A stretch of DNA of 64,000 nt, taken from NCBI RefSeq assembly GCF_001316285.1, contig NZ_BBDO01000005.1, positions 124,001-188,000 on the forward strand, given 5' to 3'. The first letter of the stretch is position 1. The number at the start of each line of letters is the position of its first letter. Positions 8,707-17,032 of the stretch are shown here, piece by piece. The translations under genes and the position numbers were made by a program. This stretch comes from Vulcanisaeta sp. JCM 16161 (GTDB lineage Archaea; Thermoproteota; Thermoprotei; Thermoproteales; Thermocladiaceae). The notes beneath the pieces are model-generated. The model was not told the DNA's origin. It ran no database searches and was given only the letters and a program-made list of their open reading frames with translations.

Positions 8707-9698
8707 ATGGCCTACTACCCAAGGAAGCGAGCCGAGTCCCTAGTGGCCAGGTTTAGGGTATGGCCAGACCCACGACCTGGCAAGCCCATTCTGCTTGGTT
8801 TTGCGGCCTATAAGGCGGGCATGGCCCATGCCGTGGTCATCGACGACAGGCCCACCAGCCCATTCTACGGTAAGGAGATCGTTAGGCCTGTCACCATACT
8901 CGACGCACCGCCAATTAAGGTAATAGCCTTTAGAGCTTATACATATGATCCCTGGAAGAACCTAAAGCTGAGCCTCGGCGAGGTTTGGATGCCTGACGTG
9001 CCTAAGGATATCCTAAGGAAGATACCGGTACTCCCTGAGAAGTTCAATAAGGAGGAAATGATGAAGAAGATCCTTGATAATGTGGACGTGATAACCGAGG
9101 TAAGGGCCATCATAGCCACGCAGCCAAGGCTTAGTGGCATTGGTAAGAAGACGCCGGAGATCCTTGAAATACCGATTGGCGGTGTTGATGACATTAACCA
9201 AATAATCAAGTTCGCAGACTCCATACTTGGTAAGGACATAAACATCAATGACGTGTTTAACGAGGGCCAGTATGTAGATGTTGCGGCAATAACCAAAGGC
9301 AAGGGCTGGCAAGGCGTTGTGAAGAGGTTCAACGTTAAGATACTGCCCAAGTGGCATAAGCATAGGAAGGGCTATAGAAGGATTGGGGCCATTGGCCCGC
9401 AGAACCCTGCCCTAACATTCACAACACCAAGACCTGGGCAAATGGGACTGCACAAGAGGACTGAGTATAACAAGAGAATACTTAAGATAGGAGTGAACGG
9501 CGCCGAGGTAACCCCAAGCTCCGGCTTCCCGCACTATGGCGTGATTAAGGGGCCATACGTAGTCCTTGAGGCACAGTGCCTGGCGTTGTGAAGAGACTCG
9601 TAACGCTTAGGTTCCCCGTGAGGCCCAGGCCACCGACATACCCAACCGGTAAGGTTCAAATAGTCTGGTTATCAACACAGCCATTGCAGGGTGCATGA
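8707..9698 (+). CDS. rpl3: Ribosomal protein uL3, frame-broken near the end
   Basis: Archaeal uL3 of about 330 residues. It shows RPGKPILLGFAAYKAGMAH at the start of the core, KGKGWQGVVKRFNVKILPKW for the rRNA-binding finger, and GAIGPQNPALTFTTPRPGQMG followed by HKRTEYNKRILKIG. A lost G near 9570 (GAGGGCACA) shifts the frame; after repair the C-terminus reads EGTVPGVVKRLVTLRFPVRP and ends [10 protein letters not shown] at TGA 9696-9698. The stop overlaps the uL4 ATG (ATGA), so the two genes are translationally coupled. Confidence 0.93.
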
Positions 9699-10530
9699 GC
9701 ATGGTGTCCCTAGACCTATCGCCATTAATAAGGCCGAAGTACACCGTACCAACGACAGTGAAGGTACTCGACTTGAATGGTAATGCCATTAGTGACGTCT
9801 CATTACCTCAGCAATTCCTCGAGCCAGTGAGGCCGGACCTAATACTTAGGGCATACATTAGTGCCTTAACAGCCCGACTACAGCCCAAGGGCACTGACCC
9901 AATGGCTGGCAAGAGGACTACAGCGGTGAGTTTCGGTACAGGGCTTGGACTGGCCAGGGTCCCCAGGGTTAAGGGTAGCCTATGGCCCACGGCGAGGCTC
10001 GCACCAAACGTTGTCAAGGGTAGGAGGGCTCACCCACCCAAGGTTGAGAAGATCCTTCATGAGAGGATTAATAAGAAGGAGCGTAGGAAGGCCATTAGGT
10101 CCGCCATAGCCGCCACAGCCATTAAGGACCTAGTCATTGCCAGGGGCCACATTGTTGATAAGGTTCCCCAGATACCGCTTATCGTAAGTGATGATTTTGA
10201 GAGGATAGGCGTCATGGCCGATTTAAAGAAGGCCCTCACGTCACTGGGCCTTTGGGAGGATATTGAGAGGGTTGCCGAGAGGATTAGGATTAGGTCTGGT
10301 AAGGGCAAGATGAGGGTAGAAGGTATAAGGAGGGCAAGAGCCTGCTCATAGTTGTGTCAACGACCGACGCGCCAGTAATCAAGGTCGCCAGAAACCTGCC
10401 CGGCGTCGACGCTATTCCCGTGAGGAACCTTAGCGTGCTTTACCTAGCGCCTGGCGGTGTTCCTGGCAGGTTAACCGTATGGACGTTAAGCGCGATCGAG
10501 GAGTTACGTAAGGGGTTATTCATGGGGTGA
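9695..10530 (+). CDS. rpl4: Ribosomal protein uL4, frame-broken near the end
   Basis: Archaeal uL4 (about 278 aa). It has the extended loop region ([34 protein letters not shown]) that lines the peptide exit tunnel, and the helical [17 protein letters not shown] segment. The frame changes near 10316 after GKGKMR; the next frame supplies [19 protein letters not shown] and the C-terminal half of the globular domain, ending KGLFMG at TGA 10528-10530. It is coupled to uL3 by ATGA and lies 4 nt before uL23. Confidence 0.92.
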
Positions 10531-10534
10531 GGGC

Positions 10535-10780
10535 ATGATCGTGAGGTTCGTACTAACAGAGAAGAGCCTTAGGCTTGCTGAGAGGGAGAATAAGATAACG
10601 ATTATTGTGCCGAGGAACGCAACTAAGAAGGAGATTAGGGATTACGTGGAGAAGACGTATAATGTTAAGGTTGAGAAGGTTAATACCTTAATAACGATGA
10701 CTGGGGAGAAGAAGGCCTATGTGAAGTTAACACCCGAGTACAACGCATATGACCTACTTAGTCGTTTAGGCCTTGTATAA
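10535..10780 (+). CDS. rpl23: Ribosomal protein uL23
   Basis: Intact 81-aa archaeal uL23, the docking site for SRP and other exit-site factors. The start [16 protein letters not shown], the [20 protein letters not shown] helix-strand and the closing [20 protein letters not shown] are diagnostic. It is the last gene of the uL3-uL4-uL23 unit. uL2 and uS19, which follow in most archaea, are absent; two sRNA genes follow instead. Confidence 0.95.
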   Translation: MIVRFVLTEKSLRLAERENKITIIVPRNATKKEIRDYVEKTYNVKVEKVNTLITMTGEKKAYVKLTPEYNAYDLLSRLGLV

Positions 10781-10844
10781 ATCCCTCCTCAACCTCCCTG
10801 AGTAGTACTAATTCGTACACGGAATCTTTACCGTGTTGAGGTTT

Positions 10845-10898
10845 CGTCAGGTCGTGGGTTCGTCGTCACCAATCAGCACTTAAGTCCTTGCATCACTC
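10845..10898 (-). ncRNA. C/D box sRNA (minus strand)
   Basis: On the minus strand the boxes are C GTGATGC (10890-10896, last base off consensus), 13-nt guide, D' CTGA (10873-10876), C' GTGACGA (10863-10869), 12-nt guide and D CTGA (10847-10850). Spacings are those of archaeal 2'-O-methylation guide sRNAs. The D' guide is complementary to CACTTAAGTCCTT, which resembles an anticodon arm carrying UAA. The D guide is complementary to GTCGTGGGTTCG, which resembles a tRNA T-arm. The sRNA is transcribed divergently from the next sRNA, with a TATA-like element at about 10919-10928. Confidence 0.72.
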
Positions 10899-10960
10899 AG
10901 AAGCCCTGTACTTATTAAGTATTATAAAAGTATTTATAATCCTAGGCGTAATGCTTTACC
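10897..10960. promoter_or_regulatory. Divergent promoter region for two C/D box sRNAs
   Basis: The 66-bp spacer between the two C boxes holds two TATA-like elements. ATTTATAAT (about 10932-10940) lies about 25 nt before the plus-strand sRNA. TTTTATAATA read on the minus strand (about 10919-10928) lies about 25 nt before the minus-strand sRNA. Both spacings match archaeal TATA-to-start distances. Confidence 0.6.
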
Positions 10961-11013
10961 GCGTGATGATGCTTCACCCCCCTGAGCAGTGAGGAATTCT
11001 TTAAGTTCTGATG
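10961..11013 (+). ncRNA. C/D box sRNA (plus strand)
   Basis: Boxes in order: C GTGATGA (10963-10969), 12-nt guide, D' CTGA (10982-10985), C' GTGAGGA (10989-10995), 12-nt guide ATTCTTTAAGTT and D CTGA (11008-11011). The D guide pairs with AACTTAAAGGA, a near-universal archaeal 16S rRNA segment (around E. coli 910), over 11 positions with one G-U pair. This predicts 2'-O-methylation of the second U of the ACUU sequence there. I found no confident target for the D' guide. Confidence 0.8.
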
Positions 11014-11077
11014 GCGCATCTAGGTAATGTCTATGTCATTGGATAAGGTTTATTAGTGCTTTTTAGTTATCGATGCC

Positions 11078-11569
11078 GTGGACGTGATTAGGGAAGTTGG
11101 TAATGATGACCTGAGGTTCATCTTTATTAAGGATGAACAGGCGGTCCTGGTGGAGGCTTTATACATTAAGGGATTCAGTGAGGAGAAGTATAAGAAGTTG
11201 AGGAGGTATATTAAGGAGAAGCTCGGTGAGGAGTTTTCAGGGATTATTAATCTTAATTCAGGTAAGGCATTGGCTAGGGTATTACTGGTGAGTATGGACC
11301 AGGTTGGGCAGTCATTTGTAAATGATGTTATAGATAATGAGGTTAGTAAGGTTGATTCATGGATTTCCAACGGCGTAATTAAGGAATTGATCGATAAAGT
11401 CTCAAGCGAGGTGAAGGAGACGAAGAGAAGGGCTAGGAAAAAGAAGAAAAGCAGAAAGAGTAAGAAAAAGGCGGGCAAATCAACGAGTAAGTCCAAGAGC
11501 AAGAGAAGGAGAGGGACTAAGAAGAAAAAAAATCCGGCGGCTCGAGGAGTAGTTCATGAACACCCTTAA
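11078..11569 (+). CDS. Hypothetical protein with highly basic C-terminal tail
   Basis: GTG 11078 sits about 26 nt after a TATA-like GTTTATTAG (11048-11056), so it is probably leaderless. The first 110 residues are a helical/beta domain without a motif I know. Residues from about 112 on are almost only Lys, Arg, Ser and Gly (KKKKSRKSKKKAGKS), suggesting nucleic-acid or ribosome binding. The very end changes character (NPAARGVVHEHP) right after an A run. In the next frame it reads KKSGGSRSSS then TGA at about 11553, more in keeping with the tail, so the run of A has probably lost or gained a base. Confidence 0.55.
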   Translation: MDVIREVGNDDLRFIFIKDEQAVLVEALYIKGFSEEKYKKLRRYIKEKLGEEFSGIINLNSGKALARVLLVSMDQVGQSFVNDVIDNEVSKVDSWISNGVIKELIDKVSSEVKETKRRARKKKKSRKSKKKAGKSTSKSKSKRRRGTKKKKNPAARGVVHEHP

Positions 11570-11595
11570 TTATTGAAAATAATGGGAAAAAAAGG

Positions 11596-11604
11596 CTTTT
11601 TATA
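11596..11604 (+). promoter_or_regulatory. TATA box for protein disulfide oxidoreductase
   Basis: CTTTTTATA centred about 28 nt before ATG 11629, indicating a leaderless transcript. Confidence 0.5.
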
Positions 11605-11628
11605 GGGGTTACTTCCTACGAAGATAGA

Positions 11629-12381
11629 ATGTCCGCAACACCCTTCGAGAAGCCACAAGGCACAGTAGAGGTACCACACATAGAGGTTGATGAAGAGACC
11701 AAGGAGATAATTAAGGAGATACTGTCGCAAATGAAGAATCCAGTCGAGATACTATTCTTCACAAGCAATACCTGCGGTAATAGGGATACGAACTGGTGCG
11801 TACCAACGGAGGAATTACTAGACCTACTAGCCGAGTTGGCACCACCGGGTAAGCTAATACTAAGGAAGATTAAGTATGAGGAGAATAGCGATGCCTTCAC
11901 CAAGTATAATGTTGAGCCACAGAGGGTTCCCGTAATATACCTACTCGATGGTGCAATCAAGTACTTAGGCGCACCACTTGGTGAGGAGGTTAGGGCATTC
12001 ATAGAGACTATAGTGAGGATTTCCGTTGGTGAAACAAAGCTAAGGCCGAGGACCAAGAAGGGACTTGAGGCATTAGTGAATTCTGGTAGTAATAAGAGGG
12101 TTGAGGTAATGACTGTCGTTACACCATCATGCCCATACTGCCCATACGCGGTCTTGATGGCTAATATGTTCGCCTATGATAGCAAGGGTAAGGTTGTTTC
12201 AATAACGGTTGAGGCATACGAGGAGAGCGATATTGCGGATACGTACCAGGTAACCGCCGTACCGACTGTCGTACTTAAGAGAGAGGATCAGGAGGTTGGT
12301 AATGTGGAGTTCATAGGTGTTCCTCCAGAAAGTGACTTATTAAAGAAGGTCCTTGATTATAGCGGCGTTAACCTACAGTAA
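11629..12381 (+). CDS. Protein disulfide oxidoreductase (double-thioredoxin PDO), modified N-terminal site
   Basis: Intact 250-aa protein built from two thioredoxin/glutaredoxin-like units, as in the PDO family that maintains cytosolic disulfides in hyperthermophiles. The C-terminal unit has the full active site TPSCPYCPYAVLMAN and the cis-proline loop VTAVPTVVL. The N-terminal unit has the fold markers (EILFFTSNTC; VPVIYLLDGAIKYLG) but a CGNRDTNWC arrangement, two cysteines seven residues apart instead of CxxC. Only the C-terminal site is therefore a classical redox centre. Strong match to the family; the N-terminal deviation is seen directly. Confidence 0.88.
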   Translation: MSATPFEKPQGTVEVPHIEVDEETKEIIKEILSQMKNPVEILFFTSNTCGNRDTNWCVPTEELLDLLAELAPPGKLILRKIKYEENSDAFTKYNVEPQRVPVIYLLDGAIKYLGAPLGEEVRAFIETIVRISVGETKLRPRTKKGLEALVNSGSNKRVEVMTVVTPSCPYCPYAVLMANMFAYDSKGKVVSITVEAYEESDIADTYQVTAVPTVVLKREDQEVGNVEFIGVPPESDLLKKVLDYSGVNLQ

Positions 12382-12417
12382 GTTCCTTAAAATACTAAAA
12401 ATCCTAAAATGATAGGT

Positions 12418-12969
12418 ATGAGGATATTCTTCGTAACAAGTAATGAGGCTAAGTTTCGTGAGGCCTCCCTGGTACTTAAGGAATTCGGCATAAACCTCTC
12501 GATCGATACCAATCATAGGAAGGTCGAAATTCAAAGCGATAATCTTGAGGACATTGTTAGCAATGCTCTAAGGGGGATCTGTAATGGCGAGGTTAGTGAC
12601 TATTTCGTCGTTGAGGATGATGGCCTATTCATAAATAAATTAAATGGTTTCCCAGGCCCATACTCATCCTATGTCTATAAGACAATAGGACTCGCAGGAA
12701 TTTTAAAATTAATGAGTGGCGTTGACGATAGGACTGCGTACTTCAAGTCCGTGGTTGGCCTATGCGGTCCTAAGGTTGATATTAAACTGTTCACTGGCGT
12801 TGTATATGGTAGAATAGCGGTGGAACCTAGGGGTACGGAGGGCTTTGGCTTTGACCCAATATTCATACCGGACGGTTATGACATGACCTTCGCTGAGTTA
12901 GGTATTGACGTTAAGAATAGGTTATCCCATAGGGCCAGGGCGTTTAGGCCCTGGGTAACTGGCTATTGA
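12418..12969 (+). CDS. rdgB: XTP/dITP diphosphatase (RdgB/HAM1 family)
   Basis: House-cleaning pyrophosphatase that hydrolyses ITP, dITP and XTP to monophosphates. Diagnostic segments: FFVTSNEAKFREA at the N-terminus (substrate-binding SNxxK), FVVEDDGLFINKLNGFPGPY (metal-binding acidic residues), GTEGFGFDPIF and a closing KNRLSHRARAF. Length about 183 residues from ATG 12418, usual for the family; an upstream ATG at 12409 would add three residues. It lies 36 nt after the PDO gene, and its end overlaps the convergent membrane protein gene by 7 bases. Confidence 0.9.
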   Translation: MRIFFVTSNEAKFREASLVLKEFGINLSIDTNHRKVEIQSDNLEDIVSNALRGICNGEVSDYFVVEDDGLFINKLNGFPGPYSSYVYKTIGLAGILKLMSGVDDRTAYFKSVVGLCGPKVDIKLFTGVVYGRIAVEPRGTEGFGFDPIFIPDGYDMTFAELGIDVKNRLSHRARAFRPWVTGY

Positions 12970-13718
12970 GTAATCTCTAGGCGGTTAACTCTCGTAATTA
13001 TTACTATTGCCTCATAAATCAATGCCGCGGCTATGCCTATGAGTAACGCCATTAGTAGGTAACTGCTACTTAGTGTTTGACTGTACCTACAAAGCATTGA
13101 TGTTATTGGCTTGGTTGGCTGTACTACATAGATTATGGGCCTACCTAGGGCATACACTATATATATTGGTATTGATGGGGAGCCCGTATTGCATATTACG
13201 TTGCCCGTGATCGTTGGTATCACAATTGCGGAGTTTATCCTTGTCCCGTAGGTTAATAATGAACTTGAGCTGTTCGTTATTATGGGCGTTGATCCACTAT
13301 ATGATAATAACTCAATGAAGTAATTGACCCTTTGGATGGCGTAGTTATACGTACCCGATGCACTACTTATTGGTATTGTTGTTGAGTAGCAAATAACTGA
13401 ATTACTATTTATCACTGTTATATTTACCTCATTAATTGGTAATTGATCATCAGCAAGTCTCATTGTGATTCTAACATTGTAGTTATTGCTCAGACTTAAG
13501 TCGAGTATTATTGTCGTGTTTGTCGTGGTGATGGTTCTCGTTACGATGAACGTTGTCGATGGGTTTATCCCACACCTGCTTAATGCTTCGTTAATGCTAT
13601 TGTTTATTTGCATTATGAAGGAATTACTTATGGAATAACCCGTTAATGGTGAGGTAATTATGATTAGGGCTACTGTAAATAGGGCTATTGCGGTTATTAA
13701 TCTATACCTAGTCATCAC
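12963..13718 (-). CDS. Hypothetical membrane-anchored exoprotein, 251 aa
   Basis: N-terminal hydrophobic helix (residues about 6-28, LITAIALFTVALIIITSPL), a central Thr/Ser/Asn-rich extracytoplasmic domain of about 190 residues with two or three cysteines, and a second helix near the C-terminus (SSYLLMALLIGIAAALIYEAIVII) with a short basic end. The topology is a loop outside the cell held by two helices. I recognise no family. It is followed on the same strand (upstream) by a small zinc-ribbon gene. Confidence 0.55.
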   Translation of the reverse strand: MMTRYRLITAIALFTVALIIITSPLTGYSISNSFIMQINNSINEALSRCGINPSTTFIVTRTITTTNTTIILDLSLSNNYNVRITMRLADDQLPINEVNITVINSNSVICYSTTIPISSASGTYNYAIQRVNYFIELLSYSGSTPIITNSSSSLLTYGTRINSAIVIPTITGNVICNTGSPSIPIYIVYALGRPIIYVVQPTKPITSMLCRYSQTLSSSYLLMALLIGIAAALIYEAIVIITRVNRLEITQ

Positions 13719-13757
13719 TAGGGAGGTGCGTTTCTCTGGTTTATTATAGTTTCCTCA

Positions 13758-13937
13758 CTAGGGATCTGCGTAACCCTCAACATTCACTATCGATGTTATT
13801 AATCCCTCCCTCTTCATGTTCAATAATGTCCTTACTAGGTGCGTTCTCAGTATCTTGGCCCCGCAGTATGTGCAGTAGGGCTTTCCATTTATTAAGACCG
13901 TCACCTTCGTCGAACCACAGGCACTGCACTTAAGCAT
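13758..13937 (-). CDS. Small zinc-ribbon protein, 59 aa
   Basis: ATG at 13935-13937 to TAG at 13758-13760. It starts MLKCSACGSTKVTV, then YCTYCGAKI, giving a CxxC...CxxC pair that should bind one zinc, followed by a basic helix (LRTHLVRTLLNMKREG) and a beta end (ITSIVNVEGYADP). It resembles small archaeal zinc ribbons of transcription or translation factors, but I cannot assign it. It is upstream of and probably cotranscribed with the membrane protein ending at 12963. Confidence 0.6.
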   Translation of the reverse strand: MLKCSACGSTKVTVLINGKPYCTYCGAKILRTHLVRTLLNMKREGLITSIVNVEGYADP

Positions 13938-14112
13938 TAATCCACATCTTATGCCGGGTTAATATTAGGTTTACGTGATCATCAAAAGATAATATCTTAA
14001 GTAGATCTACACTTCTTATTTATAAGTTTCGTGGTTTTGACTTTCACTTTAACTGAAGCAAATGGTTTAAAACGGGTAGGGTTCATGGTGTTAATTGTAT
14101 AGTGTCGGTGCA

Positions 14113-17032
14113 ATGAGCAATTACGAAGTTAAATCCTCCACGTCAACTAAGGAGTTGGACGATGTTTATAGGTTACTTCACCCTATAATTCAGTCAGCGC
14201 TCGTTGAGAAGGGGTTTCTAAGGGCTACGGAGCCCCAGAGATTGGCTATTCCAAAAATATTGAGTGGCCGTAACGTGTTAATAATCGCGCCAACGGGTAG
14301 CGGTAAGACCGAAGCCGCAGTATTGCCAGTACTCTCAATGCTCAGGTGGGGTATGGATAAGGGCGAGTTTGCTGATAAGGGCATATACATACTCTACGTC
14401 ACACCGCTTAGGGCGTTGAATAGGGACCTGCTTGATAGGCTTGTTTGGTGGGGTGAAAGGGTTGGTATTAAGGTTGGTGTTAGGCATGGGGATACTGACC
14501 AGAGCGATAGGGTTAGGCAGAGTAGGGACCACCCCAGATGCTCATAACAACCCCTGAAACGCTCCAAGCCATATTAGCTGGCAAGAGGTTGAGGGAACAC
14601 TTAATGAAGCTTAGGTGGATAATCGTTGACGAGATCCACGAATTCGCCGAGGATAAGAGGGGTACGCAGTTAGCGTTGACTCTTGAGAGGATTAAGTGGT
14701 TGATTGGTAGGAAGCCGCAGATAATTGGTTTATCAGCAACCGTGGGCAGTCCTGAGGAGGTTGCGAAGTTCCTCGTTGGTGATGGTGACGATTGTGATAT
14801 AGTGCAGTCAAGCATTGTTAGGGAGATGAAGATGGATGTTCTGCATCCAGAGCCTACGAGGGAGGATGAGGAGATGGCTAAGAACGTCTACCTATACCCA
14901 GACGCAGTTGCTAGGCTTAGGGTAATTAAGGACCTTGTGAGCAATAACGGCGCAACAATAGTCTTTGTCAATACGCGATCAATGGCTGAACTACTAATGT
15001 ATAGATTCACAATGCTTGGTTATGACTCTGTGGGCATACACCACAGCTCCTTGTCCAAGGTTTCGAGGATAACCACGGAGAGGGCCTTTAAGGATGGTAA
15101 GTTAAAGGCCGTAATAGCAACGTCAAGTCTTGAGCTGGGCATTGACATTGGGCATGTGGATTTCGTGATTCAGTACTTATCGCCTCACCAGGTAATTAGG
15201 CTTGTTCAGAGAATTGGTAGGAGTGGCCATAGGCTTGATAAGGTTCCGAGGGGTGTGGTCATAACGGAGGACCTGAATGACACACTTGAGGCCGTGGCAA
15301 TAATTAATAGGGCTAAGTCAGGGCTTCTTGAGGCTACTCAAATACCTGATAAGCCTACGACGTGCTTGTTCACCAAATAGTCAGTTTATTGATGATTAAG
15401 AATAGGTGGACCATAGATGAACTTTACGATTTAATAAGGAGGGCTTACCCATACAGGAAGTTATCGATTGAGGAGCTTAAGGGCGTGCTTAGGTTCATGA
15501 GTGAGGTCCTCAACCCAAGGCTTGCCTACTTCATTGAGGATGAGGGCGTCGTGCTTAAACCCAGCGGTGTTAGGGCTAGGAGGGAGATGTATAGGTACTT
15601 CTTTGACCAGATGTCCATGATACCTGACGAGAAGCACTACCTAGTCATTAATCAGGTGAATGAGGAACCCATTGGAGTGCTTGATGAGGCTTTCGTTGCT
15701 GAGTACGGAGAGCCTGGCGTCAAATTCGTATTTAGGGGCGGTGTTTGGGTTTTGCAGAAGATAGTTGGTGATACAGTCTACGTAGCGCCGGCTAAGGATA
15801 CGATTGGCGCAATACCTTCATGGGTCGGTGAGGAGATACCTGTACCATTTGAGGTTGCCCAGGACGTTGGTAGTATTAAGGAGGAAATGAGCAATTACAT
15901 AACTAAGGTTGGGCCTGAGGTGACGGCTGACGTATTCGCAATGAAGCTCGGCGTTTCTAGGGACACGGTTAAGTACGTGGTGGATAGGATAATGGAGCAC
16001 ATGGAGAGTGGCGTTCCAATACCATCGCACAGGCTCATACTCCTAGAGCGTGTTGGTGACTTAATAGTGCTTTATACTCATGGTGGTACGTTGGTTAATA
16101 GGACGATAGCAGGATACTCGGTGAGATATTAACGGAGAGGCTTGGTTACCCGGTTGGGGTTCAGCAGGATGCCTATGCTGTTATAATACAATTGCCAAGG
16201 CTGGTATTGATACGGCATTAATACTCCATACGATAATGGATGTGGCGAGTATGGATGAGAGGACATTCATTGACTACGCCATGAGGGCAATAACTAGGAC
16301 GGGCATCTTCAAGAGGAAGTTTGTTCACGTGGCGAGGAGGTTCAATGTTGTTAGGAAGGACAGGGAATTGAGTGATTTAGCAATAACGAATTTGATCGAG
16401 CTTTATAAGGGGTCGCCAGTATTCACCGAAACACTGAAGGAGGTCCTTACGAGGGATTTCGACCTAGACAATACGTACATGTTCCTGAAGTCATTAATTA
16501 ATGGTGAGAGGAAGCTAGTGACTGTTGAGAGGAGTGAGTTTAGCCAATGAGTAGGGAGATTGTGGATAAGATAAGCCATAGGCTCGAGGTAATGGCCCCA
16601 GAGAGACTTGACAAGTTGGTTAGGGAGAGTGTTAAGGCCAGACTATTAAATGAGTCAATGACACTTGTATGCCTCAACTGTGGCTGGGTTAGCTCGGTCA
16701 GGAATAAGGACCTACCGGACAGGCCTAGATGCCCCAAGTGCGGTTCAGAAAGGCTTGGTGCATTGAAGGTTGATGAGGAGAAGGTCAGGCAGGTCGTGGA
16801 GAGGTGGAGGGAGGGTAAGGCGAGGTCTGAGGATAATGAGGTCATTGAGTACATAAATAGGACAGCGGAACTCGTTAGTAAATACGGTAAGTTAGCCGTG
16901 CTCGCACTATCCAGTAGGGTTAGGATCGACGATATTGAGGAGTTCCTGCCAAAGATAGGCGACATTGATAAGCTGGTACTCGTGGTTCACGAACTCGAGA
17001 AGAGGGAGTTAAGGAGGAGGTTCATGGAGTGA
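14113..17032 (+). CDS. Lhr-type superfamily 2 DNA helicase, several frame breaks
   Basis: Large ATP-dependent DNA helicase of the archaeal Lhr family (about 970 residues if all parts are joined). Part 1 has the Q-like motif TEPQRLAIP and Walker [12 protein letters not shown]. Part 2 (from about 14538) has [10 protein letters not shown], the DEIH box, [17 protein letters not shown] and QRIGRSGHR. Part 3 (15362-16132) is the winged-helix/Lhr core, and part 4 (to 16550) its C-terminal region. The final piece (16547-17032) carries a zinc motif (CLNCGW then CPKCGS) and IPPERLD-like helices. It joins by an ATGA overlap that may be a frame error or a true gene boundary. TATA at about 14065-14072. 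Frame breaks at about 14530, 15370, 16110-16230 and 16550. Confidence 0.85.
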
